A DNA stretch of 9,836 bases, taken from positions 1-9,836 of the forward strand of contig CAZRVA010000106.1 in assembly GCA_964603255.1 (NCBI GenBank), given 5' to 3'. The DNA is from UBA6183 sp964603255 (GTDB lineage Bacteria; Bacteroidota; Bacteroidia; UKL13-3). Under the pieces are notes generated by a model. It was not told where the DNA came from, searched no databases, and worked only from the letters and a program-made list of their open reading frames with translations. Of this stretch, positions 1 through 7,190 are shown piece after piece (position 1 is the first letter of the stretch; each line of letters starts with the position of its first letter). A program made the position numbers and the translations under genes.

Positions 1-140
1 AAAACCCCGCAGTTGCACAACACTACCAAATACAAGGTGTGCCAACACTTATTTTATTTAAAAACGGACAAGTACTATGGCGACAATCGGGTGTGATGCA
101 AGCCCGCGCATTGCAACAAATCATCAACCAACATAAGTAA
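1..140 (+). CDS. Thioredoxin-family protein, C-terminal fragment
   Basis: This is the last 45 codons of a gene that begins before the window; it reads in frame from base 3 to a TAA stop at 138-140. The visible peptide contains GVPTLILFKNGQ, which is the conserved cis-proline loop and following strand of the thioredoxin fold (V-P-T-L, then F-K-N/D-G). A C-terminal helix ending QQIINQHK follows. Thioredoxins reduce protein disulfides through a CxxC motif near residue 30; that part lies outside the window, so activity cannot be confirmed. Length from the cis-Pro to the end fits a small single-domain cytoplasmic thioredoxin, but a larger thioredoxin-like protein with this domain at its C-terminus is also possible. 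The gene converges on the minus-strand operon and is followed 7 bases later by a terminator. Confidence 0.85.
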   Translation, partial: NPAVAQHYQIQGVPTLILFKNGQVLWRQSGVMQARALQQIINQHK

Positions 141-147
141 AATAACT

Positions 148-178
148 AAGCCCATCTGATAAAACAGATGGGCTTTTT
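148..178 (+). terminator. Rho-independent terminator, probably bidirectional
   Basis: AAGCCCATCTG (148-158) pairs perfectly with CAGATGGGCTT (165-175) around the six-base loop ATAAAA, giving an 11-bp stem. On the + strand it runs into five T residues (174-178), a classic intrinsic terminator for the thioredoxin-family gene ending at 140. On the minus strand the same stem lies 24 bases past the stop of the lipoprotein gene and is followed by AGTTATTTTA, a weaker T-rich tail. It therefore probably ends both converging transcripts, more efficiently on the + strand. Confidence 0.9.
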
Positions 179-198
179 AGTTAATTATTTCACCAGAG

Positions 199-1212
199 TT
201 ATTGCACCCTCACAATCTCATAAGTAGGAGCGCCTTTGTTACCGCGGGTATCGTAAAAATCAATAAAACGTAGCTTAAATAGTTTATCTGTGTTACCGTT
301 TGTTTTTTCTTTAATAAAATAGGTAACATAATTTCGGGTGCGGTAAGTAACACCCGTGCCACCAAACATGGGCACTTTCCATTCAAAACCTACTGCATCG
401 CGGTTGTTATTGTAGGTAACTAAATTAAAATGTGTAGGACCAATTTCTTCAAACGTAAACCTGCTGCTACTGTCCATAGCCACTTGTATATTTTTGGTAT
501 TAATAAACGTACCAACAACAGAATACAATAAAGGTGGGTTAAACTCGTAATACACCGAACGGTAATTTAAAAAACACAAATCCCAATCAGATTTTTGTGG
601 CTCGAAATCTAACGTGCTACCACCATTGGCAAACGTAAAATAAGTTAGCAGTTTACTGTGGTTTTTAACAATAGTATGGTTGGTTATTTGTTGTCCGTAA
701 CGATTTGCTATTTGTATCACAAACGAATCGTTATTACAGATTAATAGCTTAAACTGAAAATATCTTTCTGTGTCTGTATAAGTACTTCCCCTATCAATTA
801 CATATACACTATCATTACTTTGTCCGTTAGTCATCCAACCATTTAAGGCTAAAGAATCACTCATGCCATTGGCTGCATCCCATCTCCATTTTAATTGTTT
901 GGGTTGAAAGTTAGATGCAAAATCACTTTTTGTCAACCCGGCAATTAACACACCTGCACCACCACCATTTAGGTATATATTGTTTGATGTAGGATCACAC
1001 GCAAAAGCCAAATCCCAGCTACTTACTTTTACACTATTTACATAACCAGCTTCTAAATCAACATAAATTTGGTTGCTGTAATCGTTACCCATTTCGTAAC
1101 TGTATTTTTTACCAATGGCTTTAGGCAAGACCACAGGCGTTTCGGGTTGCTCGCACGAAGCCAAAACAACCAAACCTATTAATGCAATAATTGTATGTAA
1201 CCTAAATTTCAT
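199..1212 (-). CDS. HmuY-like outer-membrane lipoprotein
   Basis: The 337-residue protein has a type II signal peptide with the lipobox LASC and the lipidated cysteine at residue 20, followed by an acidic/proline-rich stretch (EQPETP). The body resembles the HmuY family: an early SWDLAF block at 65-70 followed by an NGGG turn at 82-85, and a second DWDLCFLNY block at 209-217. In characterised members such as Porphyromonas HmuY these beta-rich proteins bind haem at the cell surface and deliver it to a TonB receptor. The same order of blocks occurs in the larger protein at the head of this operon, so the two appear to be paralogues. The start ATG overlaps the receptor's stop codon (TAATG), which implies translational coupling. 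Surface exposure is inferred; the ligand is unproven. This is the last gene of the operon, 24 bases from a shared terminator. Confidence 0.8.
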   Translation of the reverse strand: MKFRLHTIIALIGLVVLASCEQPETPVVLPKAIGKKYSYEMGNDYSNQIYVDLEAGYVNSVKVSSWDLAFACDPTSNNIYLNGGGAGVLIAGLTKSDFASNFQPKQLKWRWDAANGMSDSLALNGWMTNGQSNDSVYVIDRGSTYTDTERYFQFKLLICNNDSFVIQIANRYGQQITNHTIVKNHSKLLTYFTFANGGSTLDFEPQKSDWDLCFLNYRSVYYEFNPPLLYSVVGTFINTKNIQVAMDSSSRFTFEEIGPTHFNLVTYNNNRDAVGFEWKVPMFGGTGVTYRTRNYVTYFIKEKTNGNTDKLFKLRFIDFYDTRGNKGAPTYEIVRVQ

Positions 1213-3260
1213 TATTGCTTTATTTTATTAATGGAGTATCTAATTGAAAAAAACAAGGTTCGGCCCATGGCTATCATAGCGTTGTTGGATGAACTTTGAT
1301 GCACACCACCCACAATACTTGCACGTACATTTCTTACATCTAAAATATTTTTTACACCCAAAGTAGTGTTTAGTCTTTTCTTAAAAAATGGTTGCGAAAC
1401 AGTTGCATCCAACACATTAAATGCATTGATGTAACCCAGCATTACTTCGTTGTTGGTATAGTTGTATTGATAGGCTTGCAATTTGCCATTGTATTTATAA
1501 AACAAAGCAACAGTGGTATTCTTTTTGGGGTGAGTAGCATTAAAGTTTAACCTCACTTCGTTGCTGTTGTAAAATTCTCCGTTTGGCGCGTAACTGTTGT
1601 TTCTGCCCGTTAAAGCATAACCTGCTTGTATGCCATAAACAGGTGTTTTGTATTCCATGTTTACGTTTAAACCACGGCTGGTAAACTCGCCCACGTTAAA
1701 GTAAGTAGCCTCAATGGTTTGTGCATTTACCATGGCCAAATCAATCATATTGGTAATGTGGTTATAAAACAAACTTGGTTCAAACCTAAACATGTGCTTT
1801 TGTTTGGTAATTTCAAATGTGGTAAACAGTTGCACATTGTCACCTGTTTCGGCTCTTAAATTAGGGTTACCATGTACATTATGACTTGGGTCTACAAACC
1901 TTAAATACATTTCTTTTAATGATGGTGCTCGGAAACCTTTGGCATAAGATGCACGCACTTTAAAATAACTGGTTACCTCCCACTTTAAGTTTATAGCTGG
2001 CACAAAAGGTGCGTTAAAGTTGGTGTGATAAATGGCACGGAATCCAGGGCGTAATGTTAATTTTTTAAACGGTTTTAACTCTGTGCTGGCAAATAAATTG
2101 TAATCGGTAAATTGTTGTTGGCCACCTTCTATTTTTCCTCCCTCTGTAAACTCGTGGTTTATTTCGTAACCAACTTGGTAATTTACCTTAGCATCTTTTT
2201 TATTTTTTGAGATGAATCCCCTACTCATCAACAAATAAAAATGGTTGGTATCGTTTAACTCTTCTGCATTGGTTTGTTCTTCTTGCAAACTAACCAAATC
2301 TTTACGTAAAGTATTGCGTACCCTTTTGTAATAATTGCCCGAGCCAATAACGTTTACTGAAAAATTGTTCTTTAATTTTTTATCCCAAAATACAGAAGTC
2401 GTGTAACGGGTAGTGTAATAATATTGGTCTAAGCCATAAGCATAAAATGGTGTGATTACGCCACTGTCTCTTGATGTTACTTTTTCGGTAAACCAATTGT
2501 TTTGTATGCGCCAATTGCCAGTTTTGCCACTAAACGAAACTGTTGCATCTGCATAATATTGTTCGCGTGGTTTCCATAACCTAAAACGTGTTACATTTTC
2601 GTTGTGACCGTATCCATCAAAAAAGTTTCTTCCACCGCTTACTTGCCACAAAGTTTTTTTCCAATTAAAGTTAACGCCACCATCCAAATTGTATTGGCCA
2701 ATGGTTTCGTAATAAGTACCAATATTAAAACTGGTATTTTTTGTAACCGCTTTTTTGGTAATGATATTAATTACACCACCCAATGCATCGCTACCAAAAT
2801 TTACACTCATTGGTCCTTCAACCAACTCAATGCGCTCTACATTGTTTAAGTTTATTTGGGTTAAATCAACATTACCACCTTCGCGACCAATAACAGGAAC
2901 ACCATCAATTAATATTTTAATGTTTTGACCGGTTACACCTTGTAAATTAATGCTGCTGCCTAATGCGGGATCTTGGTTTATACGTATATTAATTTCGTTG
3001 GCAAGCACATCTTTAAGGTTAACAGCACCTTGTTGTTGTATGCGTTGTGCATCTATTACTTTAACTTTAAATACACTGTTTTTAAGGCTGTTTTCTCCGT
3101 ATTGTCCGGTTACAATGGCATCATTTAAATGCTGCGTTTTTAAGGTATCAACAGGTTGGGGAGTTTGCGCATTGGCACTCAATACAAACAACACAAGTGC
3201 TCCAAATGGAGCACTTGTATGTTGTAAAAAATTAATGATATATCTAAAAAAAACAATCAC
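1212..3260 (-). CDS. TonB-dependent outer-membrane receptor (HmuR/BtuB-like)
   Basis: A 682-residue receptor with a full plug and beta-barrel. The signal peptide appears to end at ANA|Q (residue 31). A TonB-box-like stretch near 45-52 (LNDAIVTG) precedes the plug domain, about 55-170, with LQGVTGQNIKILIDGVPV, VERIELVEGP and GSDALGGVINIITKK, all typical plug signatures. The barrel contains FRAP at 443-446 and NPNL at 465-468 with His460 and His463 between them; the FRAP/NPNL pair is known from haem receptors but also occurs in siderophore and cobalamin receptors. The protein ends in an aromatic-rich last strand (TLFFSIRYSI) plus five residues. The only workable start is a GTG at 3258-3260, since an in-frame TGA lies four codons upstream and no ATG occurs before the plug. 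It begins 5 bp after the upstream gene's TAG stop. A strong palindrome lies inside the signal-peptide codons. Receptor identity is near certain; the substrate is inferred from context. Confidence 0.93.
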   Translation of the reverse strand: MIVFFRYIINFLQHTSAPFGALVLFVLSANAQTPQPVDTLKTQHLNDAIVTGQYGENSLKNSVFKVKVIDAQRIQQQGAVNLKDVLANEINIRINQDPALGSSINLQGVTGQNIKILIDGVPVIGREGGNVDLTQINLNNVERIELVEGPMSVNFGSDALGGVINIITKKAVTKNTSFNIGTYYETIGQYNLDGGVNFNWKKTLWQVSGGRNFFDGYGHNENVTRFRLWKPREQYYADATVSFSGKTGNWRIQNNWFTEKVTSRDSGVITPFYAYGLDQYYYTTRYTTSVFWDKKLKNNFSVNVIGSGNYYKRVRNTLRKDLVSLQEEQTNAEELNDTNHFYLLMSRGFISKNKKDAKVNYQVGYEINHEFTEGGKIEGGQQQFTDYNLFASTELKPFKKLTLRPGFRAIYHTNFNAPFVPAINLKWEVTSYFKVRASYAKGFRAPSLKEMYLRFVDPSHNVHGNPNLRAETGDNVQLFTTFEITKQKHMFRFEPSLFYNHITNMIDLAMVNAQTIEATYFNVGEFTSRGLNVNMEYKTPVYGIQAGYALTGRNNSYAPNGEFYNSNEVRLNFNATHPKKNTTVALFYKYNGKLQAYQYNYTNNEVMLGYINAFNVLDATVSQPFFKKRLNTTLGVKNILDVRNVRASIVGGVHQSSSNNAMIAMGRTLFFSIRYSINKIKQ
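3188..3225 (-). repeat. Long palindrome/hairpin inside the receptor's signal-peptide codons
   Basis: ACAAGTGCTCCA (3193-3204) and TGGAGCACTTGT (3207-3218) are exact reverse complements separated by only two bases. An outer ACAAC (3188-3192) pairs with GTTGT (3221-3225) if a two-base bulge (3219-3220) is allowed, for up to 17 paired bases. In the minus-strand mRNA this hairpin starts 33 bases into the receptor gene and about 40 bases after the stop codon of the upstream gene. The sequence after it (TTGTATTG) is not a clean T-run, so it is not a textbook terminator. It may act as an attenuator, an RNA-processing or 3'-protection site for the upstream message, or it may be a dispersed palindromic repeat that was absorbed into the coding region. 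Confidence 0.8.
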
Positions 3261-3265
3261 AATAA

Positions 3266-4540
3266 CTACTCAACCACTAAGCGGGCAGCTTTGTTGCCAT
3301 CAACTTGTAAAAAGTATAATCCTTTGTTCAGTGCTGAAACATCAATAGTAGTTGTTCCTGTTGCAGTTTGGTTAATTAACGCTTTACCGGTAATATCAAA
3401 AACAACAATGGTGTGGTTACCGGCACCAACTTGTACGTTTACAAAACTGCTTGCAGGGTTTGGATACATAGCCACTGTTTGGTAATTTTTAGCCTCGAAC
3501 AATCCAACATAATCAGCCTCTTTGCTCACATAAAAACGAATTCTACCGTTTGATGAACCATCAAATGATTTAAACACCATGCGGAATTGCTCGTTGTTGG
3601 CTAAACGTGCGAAGTATACGTTTGAATCGATAATTGCAAAATTTGGCTGACCTGGACCTGGATTAATTTTCCAATCGGTACCAATTGTAGTTATTTTGTT
3701 GTTGAAGATGGCATCTGTAATTTTCACACTGTCATTAGGTGTGCCTTTTACACGTGCAGTTAATAATGTTGGGTGAGATAATGCACCGGTGTTGGTGCTA
3801 AATACTGTTTGACCAAATTGTGTGTAGAATGCACCGTAACGTGTAAAGTATAAATCCCAAGGAGCTGTTGGCTCACGATCAACAACTTGTTTGTTCATTA
3901 CATCAAAGTATGCAAACAACTTACCGTTAAAGGCTGCTTTGCTGATAGTAAATTGGCTGCTATCGCTTCCATCAATATTAGCCATGTGGAATACCCATTG
4001 GGTATCAAAAGCTAATTTTTCAATTTTAATTAATTTGAATGCAGAGTCGGTTGTACGACCTTGAAAAGTTTTAGTAATACGCAATAAGTATACAAAACCT
4101 TCTCCTTCTACATCATGATTGTTCATATTGTAAGCACCCCAACCATAATGAAATGGATTGCTTCTGATTAAATCTGCATTAAATGCTCCAACATCCCAGC
4201 TACTATCGCTGTTGTGCATGGCATTCCATGTTCTGTAACCGGTTGTATCAAAACCTGCAAAGTTGTATTGGTTTGATTTGTAGATTTGAACGTTACGACC
4301 TTCGTTAGCCAGAATTGTAGTTGAACGCAACACATTTGTTGGCGGTGCTGCCGGGCGCGTAGCAAAAGCTATGTGCCAAGTTGAACCCAGTTGAGTACCA
4401 ACTACGCCATTTTTAAAACTATAATAAACATCATTAGCATATCCTGCTCCTAAACTAACACTATCGTTAGCAGTGGTTTGAGCCAACAATGGCATCACCG
4501 AAGCGAATAAAAAAGCAAATTGTAAAGCTATTTTTTTCAT
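3266..4540 (-). CDS. Secreted HmuY-like protein with T9SS C-terminal sorting domain
   Basis: The 424-residue protein starts with a type I signal peptide (MKKIALQFAF..., likely cleaved after LLA at residue 20). Residues about 25-340 match the HmuY-like pattern of the lipoprotein at the other end of this operon: a STWHIAFA block at 53-60 and an APWDLYFTRYGAFY block at 226-239. Residues about 353-424 form a type A T9SS sorting domain: YPNPASS at 359-365, VVFDITGKAL at 379-388, and IDVSALNKGLYFLQV at 399-413, ending RLVVE. Such domains direct export across the outer membrane and are usually removed, leaving the cargo released or attached to surface lipopolysaccharide. Several His and Met residues (for example M108-H109 and H185-M186) could be metal or haem ligands, but this is not demonstrated. 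It is the first gene of the operon and has an AT-rich leader without a Shine-Dalgarno sequence. The sorting domain is very clear; HmuY membership is good but less certain. Confidence 0.85.
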   Translation of the reverse strand: MKKIALQFAFLFASVMPLLAQTTANDSVSLGAGYANDVYYSFKNGVVGTQLGSTWHIAFATRPAAPPTNVLRSTTILANEGRNVQIYKSNQYNFAGFDTTGYRTWNAMHNSDSSWDVGAFNADLIRSNPFHYGWGAYNMNNHDVEGEGFVYLLRITKTFQGRTTDSAFKLIKIEKLAFDTQWVFHMANIDGSDSSQFTISKAAFNGKLFAYFDVMNKQVVDREPTAPWDLYFTRYGAFYTQFGQTVFSTNTGALSHPTLLTARVKGTPNDSVKITDAIFNNKITTIGTDWKINPGPGQPNFAIIDSNVYFARLANNEQFRMVFKSFDGSSNGRIRFYVSKEADYVGLFEAKNYQTVAMYPNPASSFVNVQVGAGNHTIVVFDITGKALINQTATGTTTIDVSALNKGLYFLQVDGNKAARLVVE

Positions 4541-4742
4541 GTATTTATGTTAAAATTCTGGCGCAAGTTAATCTCATCAAACCTTTAAAAACAATGACAA
4601 AAGCCGTTTTACACACATATGACAAACAGCTTAAATTGAGTATTTTTTATGATACGATTACTTCAAAAAATTACGTTTTCTGTGCGTACCGTTCAAAATA
4701 CACGGTATATCTTATATATTCGAAACCATATTTATTACAAGG
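4541..4742. promoter_or_regulatory. Divergent promoter region between the receptor operon and yfhO-like gene
   Basis: This 202-base, very AT-rich gap separates two divergently transcribed units and so should hold both promoters. No perfect Bacteroidota promoter (TTTG, about 19 bases, TAnnTTTG) was found. For the minus strand, CAAACCTT at 4578-4585 is a 7-of-8 match to the reversed -7 element, but the nearest CAAA upstream (4598-4601) is only 12 bases away. For the + strand, TATATTCG at 4715-4722 is a 7-of-8 match about 20 bases before the ATG, with no good -33 element. A short + strand reading frame overlaps this gap but extends antisense into the neighbouring gene and has no protein features, so no gene is called here. 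Confidence 0.5.
4687..4707. promoter_or_regulatory. Inverted repeat, possible operator
   Basis: TACCGT (4687-4692) and ACGGTA (4702-4707) are exact reverse complements with a nine-base AT-rich spacer. The site lies 36-56 bases upstream of the YfhO-family start, overlapping where the -33 region would be for the candidate -7 element at 4715. A dimeric regulator could bind here, but six-base arms can also arise by chance, so this is only a candidate. Confidence 0.25.
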
Positions 4743-7187
4743 ATGAACCAACAACCGTTATTTAAAAAGTTTTTACCTCACCTAATTGCTGTGGGTGTAA
4801 TTGTGGTAGTTATGCTGGCTTACTTCTCGCCACTAATGAGTGGTAAAGTATTAAAACAACATGACGTAATGCAGTGGAAAGCTTCATACGAAGAAATTGC
4901 AAAGTTTGAAAAAGAGAGTGGCGAACGCACTTTTTGGACCAATAGTATGTTTTCGGGTATGCCCACTTACCTTATTGGTGCTACCTATTACTTCAACACA
5001 TCAAACGATGTGTACCGTTTTGTAAATACCGTTTTGGGTAACCCCTTAGAAACAATTTTCTTGTTATACATTTGTTTCTATATCCTTTTGGTAACGTTCG
5101 AAGTTAGTCCGTGGTTTGCCATAGTAGGCGCACTAGCCTTTACATTTAGCACATTTAACTTTATAAATATTGATGCAGGCCATGCCGGTAAAGGAAATGC
5201 CATTGCATTAATGCCACTGGTTATTGCAGGTATTAAAATAACACTTGGCAATAAAAAATTATTGGGTGCGGTTATAACAGGTATTGCTTTATCATTACAA
5301 TTAGCCGCAGGCCACTTGCAAATAACCTACTATTTAGCACTAACAATTGTTGTTTGGATGATTGTAGAAGCGGTTATGGCATTTAAAAACAAAACCATTC
5401 CTAATCTTTTAAAAACTGGTGCATTTTTAGTTGTTGCCGCAATTTTGGGAGCAACATCAAACATTACCAACTTATTGGTTACTGAAGAATATGGTAAGTA
5501 TAGTATTCGTGGCGCATCAGAGTTAACCAAAACTGCTCAAGGCGAAAAAAGCGAAAGCAACCAATCTAGCGGATTAGATAAAGATTATGCATTACAGTGG
5601 AGCAACGGTGTATCAGAACCTTTCACCTTATTAATACCAAACTTTTTTGGTGGAGGTAATGCAGGCGATCCGCACACACACGATATTATTGCCAAAGAAT
5701 TTAAAGCAGCAGGTTTGCAACAACCTAAACAATTAGCAGAAGGTTTACCTGCTTATTTTGGCGAACAACCCTTTACAGCCGGACCAATTTATTACGGAGC
5801 TATCATCTGTTTCTTATTTGTACTGGGATTATTTGTGGTAAAAGGCAGCGAAAAATGGTGGATATTAGCCATTTCAACATTGGCCATTTTCCTATCAATG
5901 GGAAAAAACTTTATGCCGTTAACAGATATATTCTTTTACAATGTTCCGCTTTACAACAAATTCCGTTCGGTTACTTTTATTTTAGCAATTGCTCAAACCA
6001 CTTTCCCTTTATTGGCTTTGTTGGCAATACGCGATGTAATATCAGGCAAACTAAATAAAGCCGAATTGAAAAAATCGTTACTATATAGCGGTGGAATTGT
6101 GGGTGGCTTATGTTTGATTTTTGCTGCCATGCCAGGTTTAGCTTCTGTTGATGCAGAGCCAGTAGACAGCCAATTGAAGCAGTACGGTTATCCGTTAGAT
6201 GTAATTCATGCAGCCCGCGAAAAGGTTCGCCAAATGGATGCTTTACGTAGCTTTATGTTTATTGCTTTAGCTTTTGGAGCGTTGTGGTTATTTATTACCG
6301 ACAAACTTAAACAACAATATTTTGCATTAATTTTAGGTGCATTGGTTTTGGTTGATTTATGGGGCGTTGACAAACGTTACTTAAACGATAAAGATTATGA
6401 GAAACGCAAAAAAACTGATGCTGTAGTTGAGAAAACTCAAGCGGATGAAATGATACTACAAGATAAAGATCCACATTACCGCGTTTACAATACCACACAA
6501 CGTCTAGATCAAGATGCATTAACATCATATTACCACAAATCTATTGGTGGATACCATGGTGCTAAAATGCGCAGATACCAGGAGTTAATCGAGTTTCAGA
6601 TTGCACGTAACAACATGGAAATGTTTAACATGTTAAACGTAAAATACTTTATTGTGGGCGATAGTTTAAACAACTTATTTCCTCAAATTAATCCTAATGC
6701 AAATGGCAATGCTTGGTTTGTAAACAATATGGTTTGGGTTGAAAATGCCGATGCTGAAATTGATTCGTTAACCAATTTTAACTCTAAACAAACTTGCTTC
6801 ATTGATAAACGATTTAACGAACAATTAAATGGATTTAAAATTGAAACAGATACCACTGCAACCATCAAACTAACCAAATATCAACCTAATAAATTGGTAT
6901 ATGAAAGTAATGCTGCTACACCACAATTAGCTGTGTTTAGCGAAATATATTACGACAAAGGTTGGAACGCATACGTAGATGGTAATTTGGTGCCTCATTT
7001 CCGTTGCGATTATGTTTTGCGTGGTATGCAGGTTCCGGCAGGTAAACACACCATCGAGTTCCGTTTCGAACCACAAGCTGTTGCAACAGGAGAAAAAATT
7101 ACTTTAGTTTCAAGCATCTTGTTATATGGTGGTGCCCTCGCAATAGCTGCTGCTGCGTTTTTCAGACGAAAAAAAGAACAAGCATAA
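4743..7187 (+). CDS. YfhO-family polytopic membrane protein (putative GT-C glycosyltransferase)
   Basis: The 814-residue protein begins with a membrane helix (about 11-30) followed by an external loop GKVLKQHDVMQWKASYEE with Asp41, the place where GT-C enzymes carry their catalytic acidic residue. Many further membrane helices follow up to about residue 540. A soluble extracytoplasmic domain (about 545-785) includes FSEIYYDKGWNAYVDG (732-747) and the VPAGKHTIEFRFEP block (764-777), both typical of the family. The protein ends with one last helix and a basic tail (FFRRKKEQA). In Bacillus subtilis, YfhO moves GlcNAc from a lipid carrier onto lipoteichoic acid; Bacteroidota lack that polymer, so the acceptor here is unknown. 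ATG 4743 has GG immediately before it, not a properly spaced Shine-Dalgarno. The gene is the first of a two-gene unit, three bases before a second membrane protein. Family assignment is strong; enzyme activity is inferred. Confidence 0.9.
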   Translation: MNQQPLFKKFLPHLIAVGVIVVVMLAYFSPLMSGKVLKQHDVMQWKASYEEIAKFEKESGERTFWTNSMFSGMPTYLIGATYYFNTSNDVYRFVNTVLGNPLETIFLLYICFYILLVTFEVSPWFAIVGALAFTFSTFNFINIDAGHAGKGNAIALMPLVIAGIKITLGNKKLLGAVITGIALSLQLAAGHLQITYYLALTIVVWMIVEAVMAFKNKTIPNLLKTGAFLVVAAILGATSNITNLLVTEEYGKYSIRGASELTKTAQGEKSESNQSSGLDKDYALQWSNGVSEPFTLLIPNFFGGGNAGDPHTHDIIAKEFKAAGLQQPKQLAEGLPAYFGEQPFTAGPIYYGAIICFLFVLGLFVVKGSEKWWILAISTLAIFLSMGKNFMPLTDIFFYNVPLYNKFRSVTFILAIAQTTFPLLALLAIRDVISGKLNKAELKKSLLYSGGIVGGLCLIFAAMPGLASVDAEPVDSQLKQYGYPLDVIHAAREKVRQMDALRSFMFIALAFGALWLFITDKLKQQYFALILGALVLVDLWGVDKRYLNDKDYEKRKKTDAVVEKTQADEMILQDKDPHYRVYNTTQRLDQDALTSYYHKSIGGYHGAKMRRYQELIEFQIARNNMEMFNMLNVKYFIVGDSLNNLFPQINPNANGNAWFVNNMVWVENADAEIDSLTNFNSKQTCFIDKRFNEQLNGFKIETDTTATIKLTKYQPNKLVYESNAATPQLAVFSEIYYDKGWNAYVDGNLVPHFRCDYVLRGMQVPAGKHTIEFRFEPQAVATGEKITLVSSILLYGGALAIAAAAFFRRKKEQA

Positions 7188-7190
7188 AGT

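Noticed and set aside
2950..3348. 132-codon open frame on the + strand
   Set aside because: It runs antisense through the plug domain of the TonB receptor and the end of the upstream gene; the cysteine- and serine-rich peptide looks like a shadow of the coding strand.
4541..4742. Possible Fur box controlling the receptor operon
   Set aside because: The gap was read for a GATAATGATAATCATTATC-like palindrome and nothing close was found, so iron control by Fur is not supported by the sequence.
4489..4746. 85-codon + strand frame across the divergent promoter region
   Set aside because: It starts antisense inside the signal peptide of the T9SS-sorted protein and ends inside the next gene's start; no signal peptide, domain or start signal supports it.
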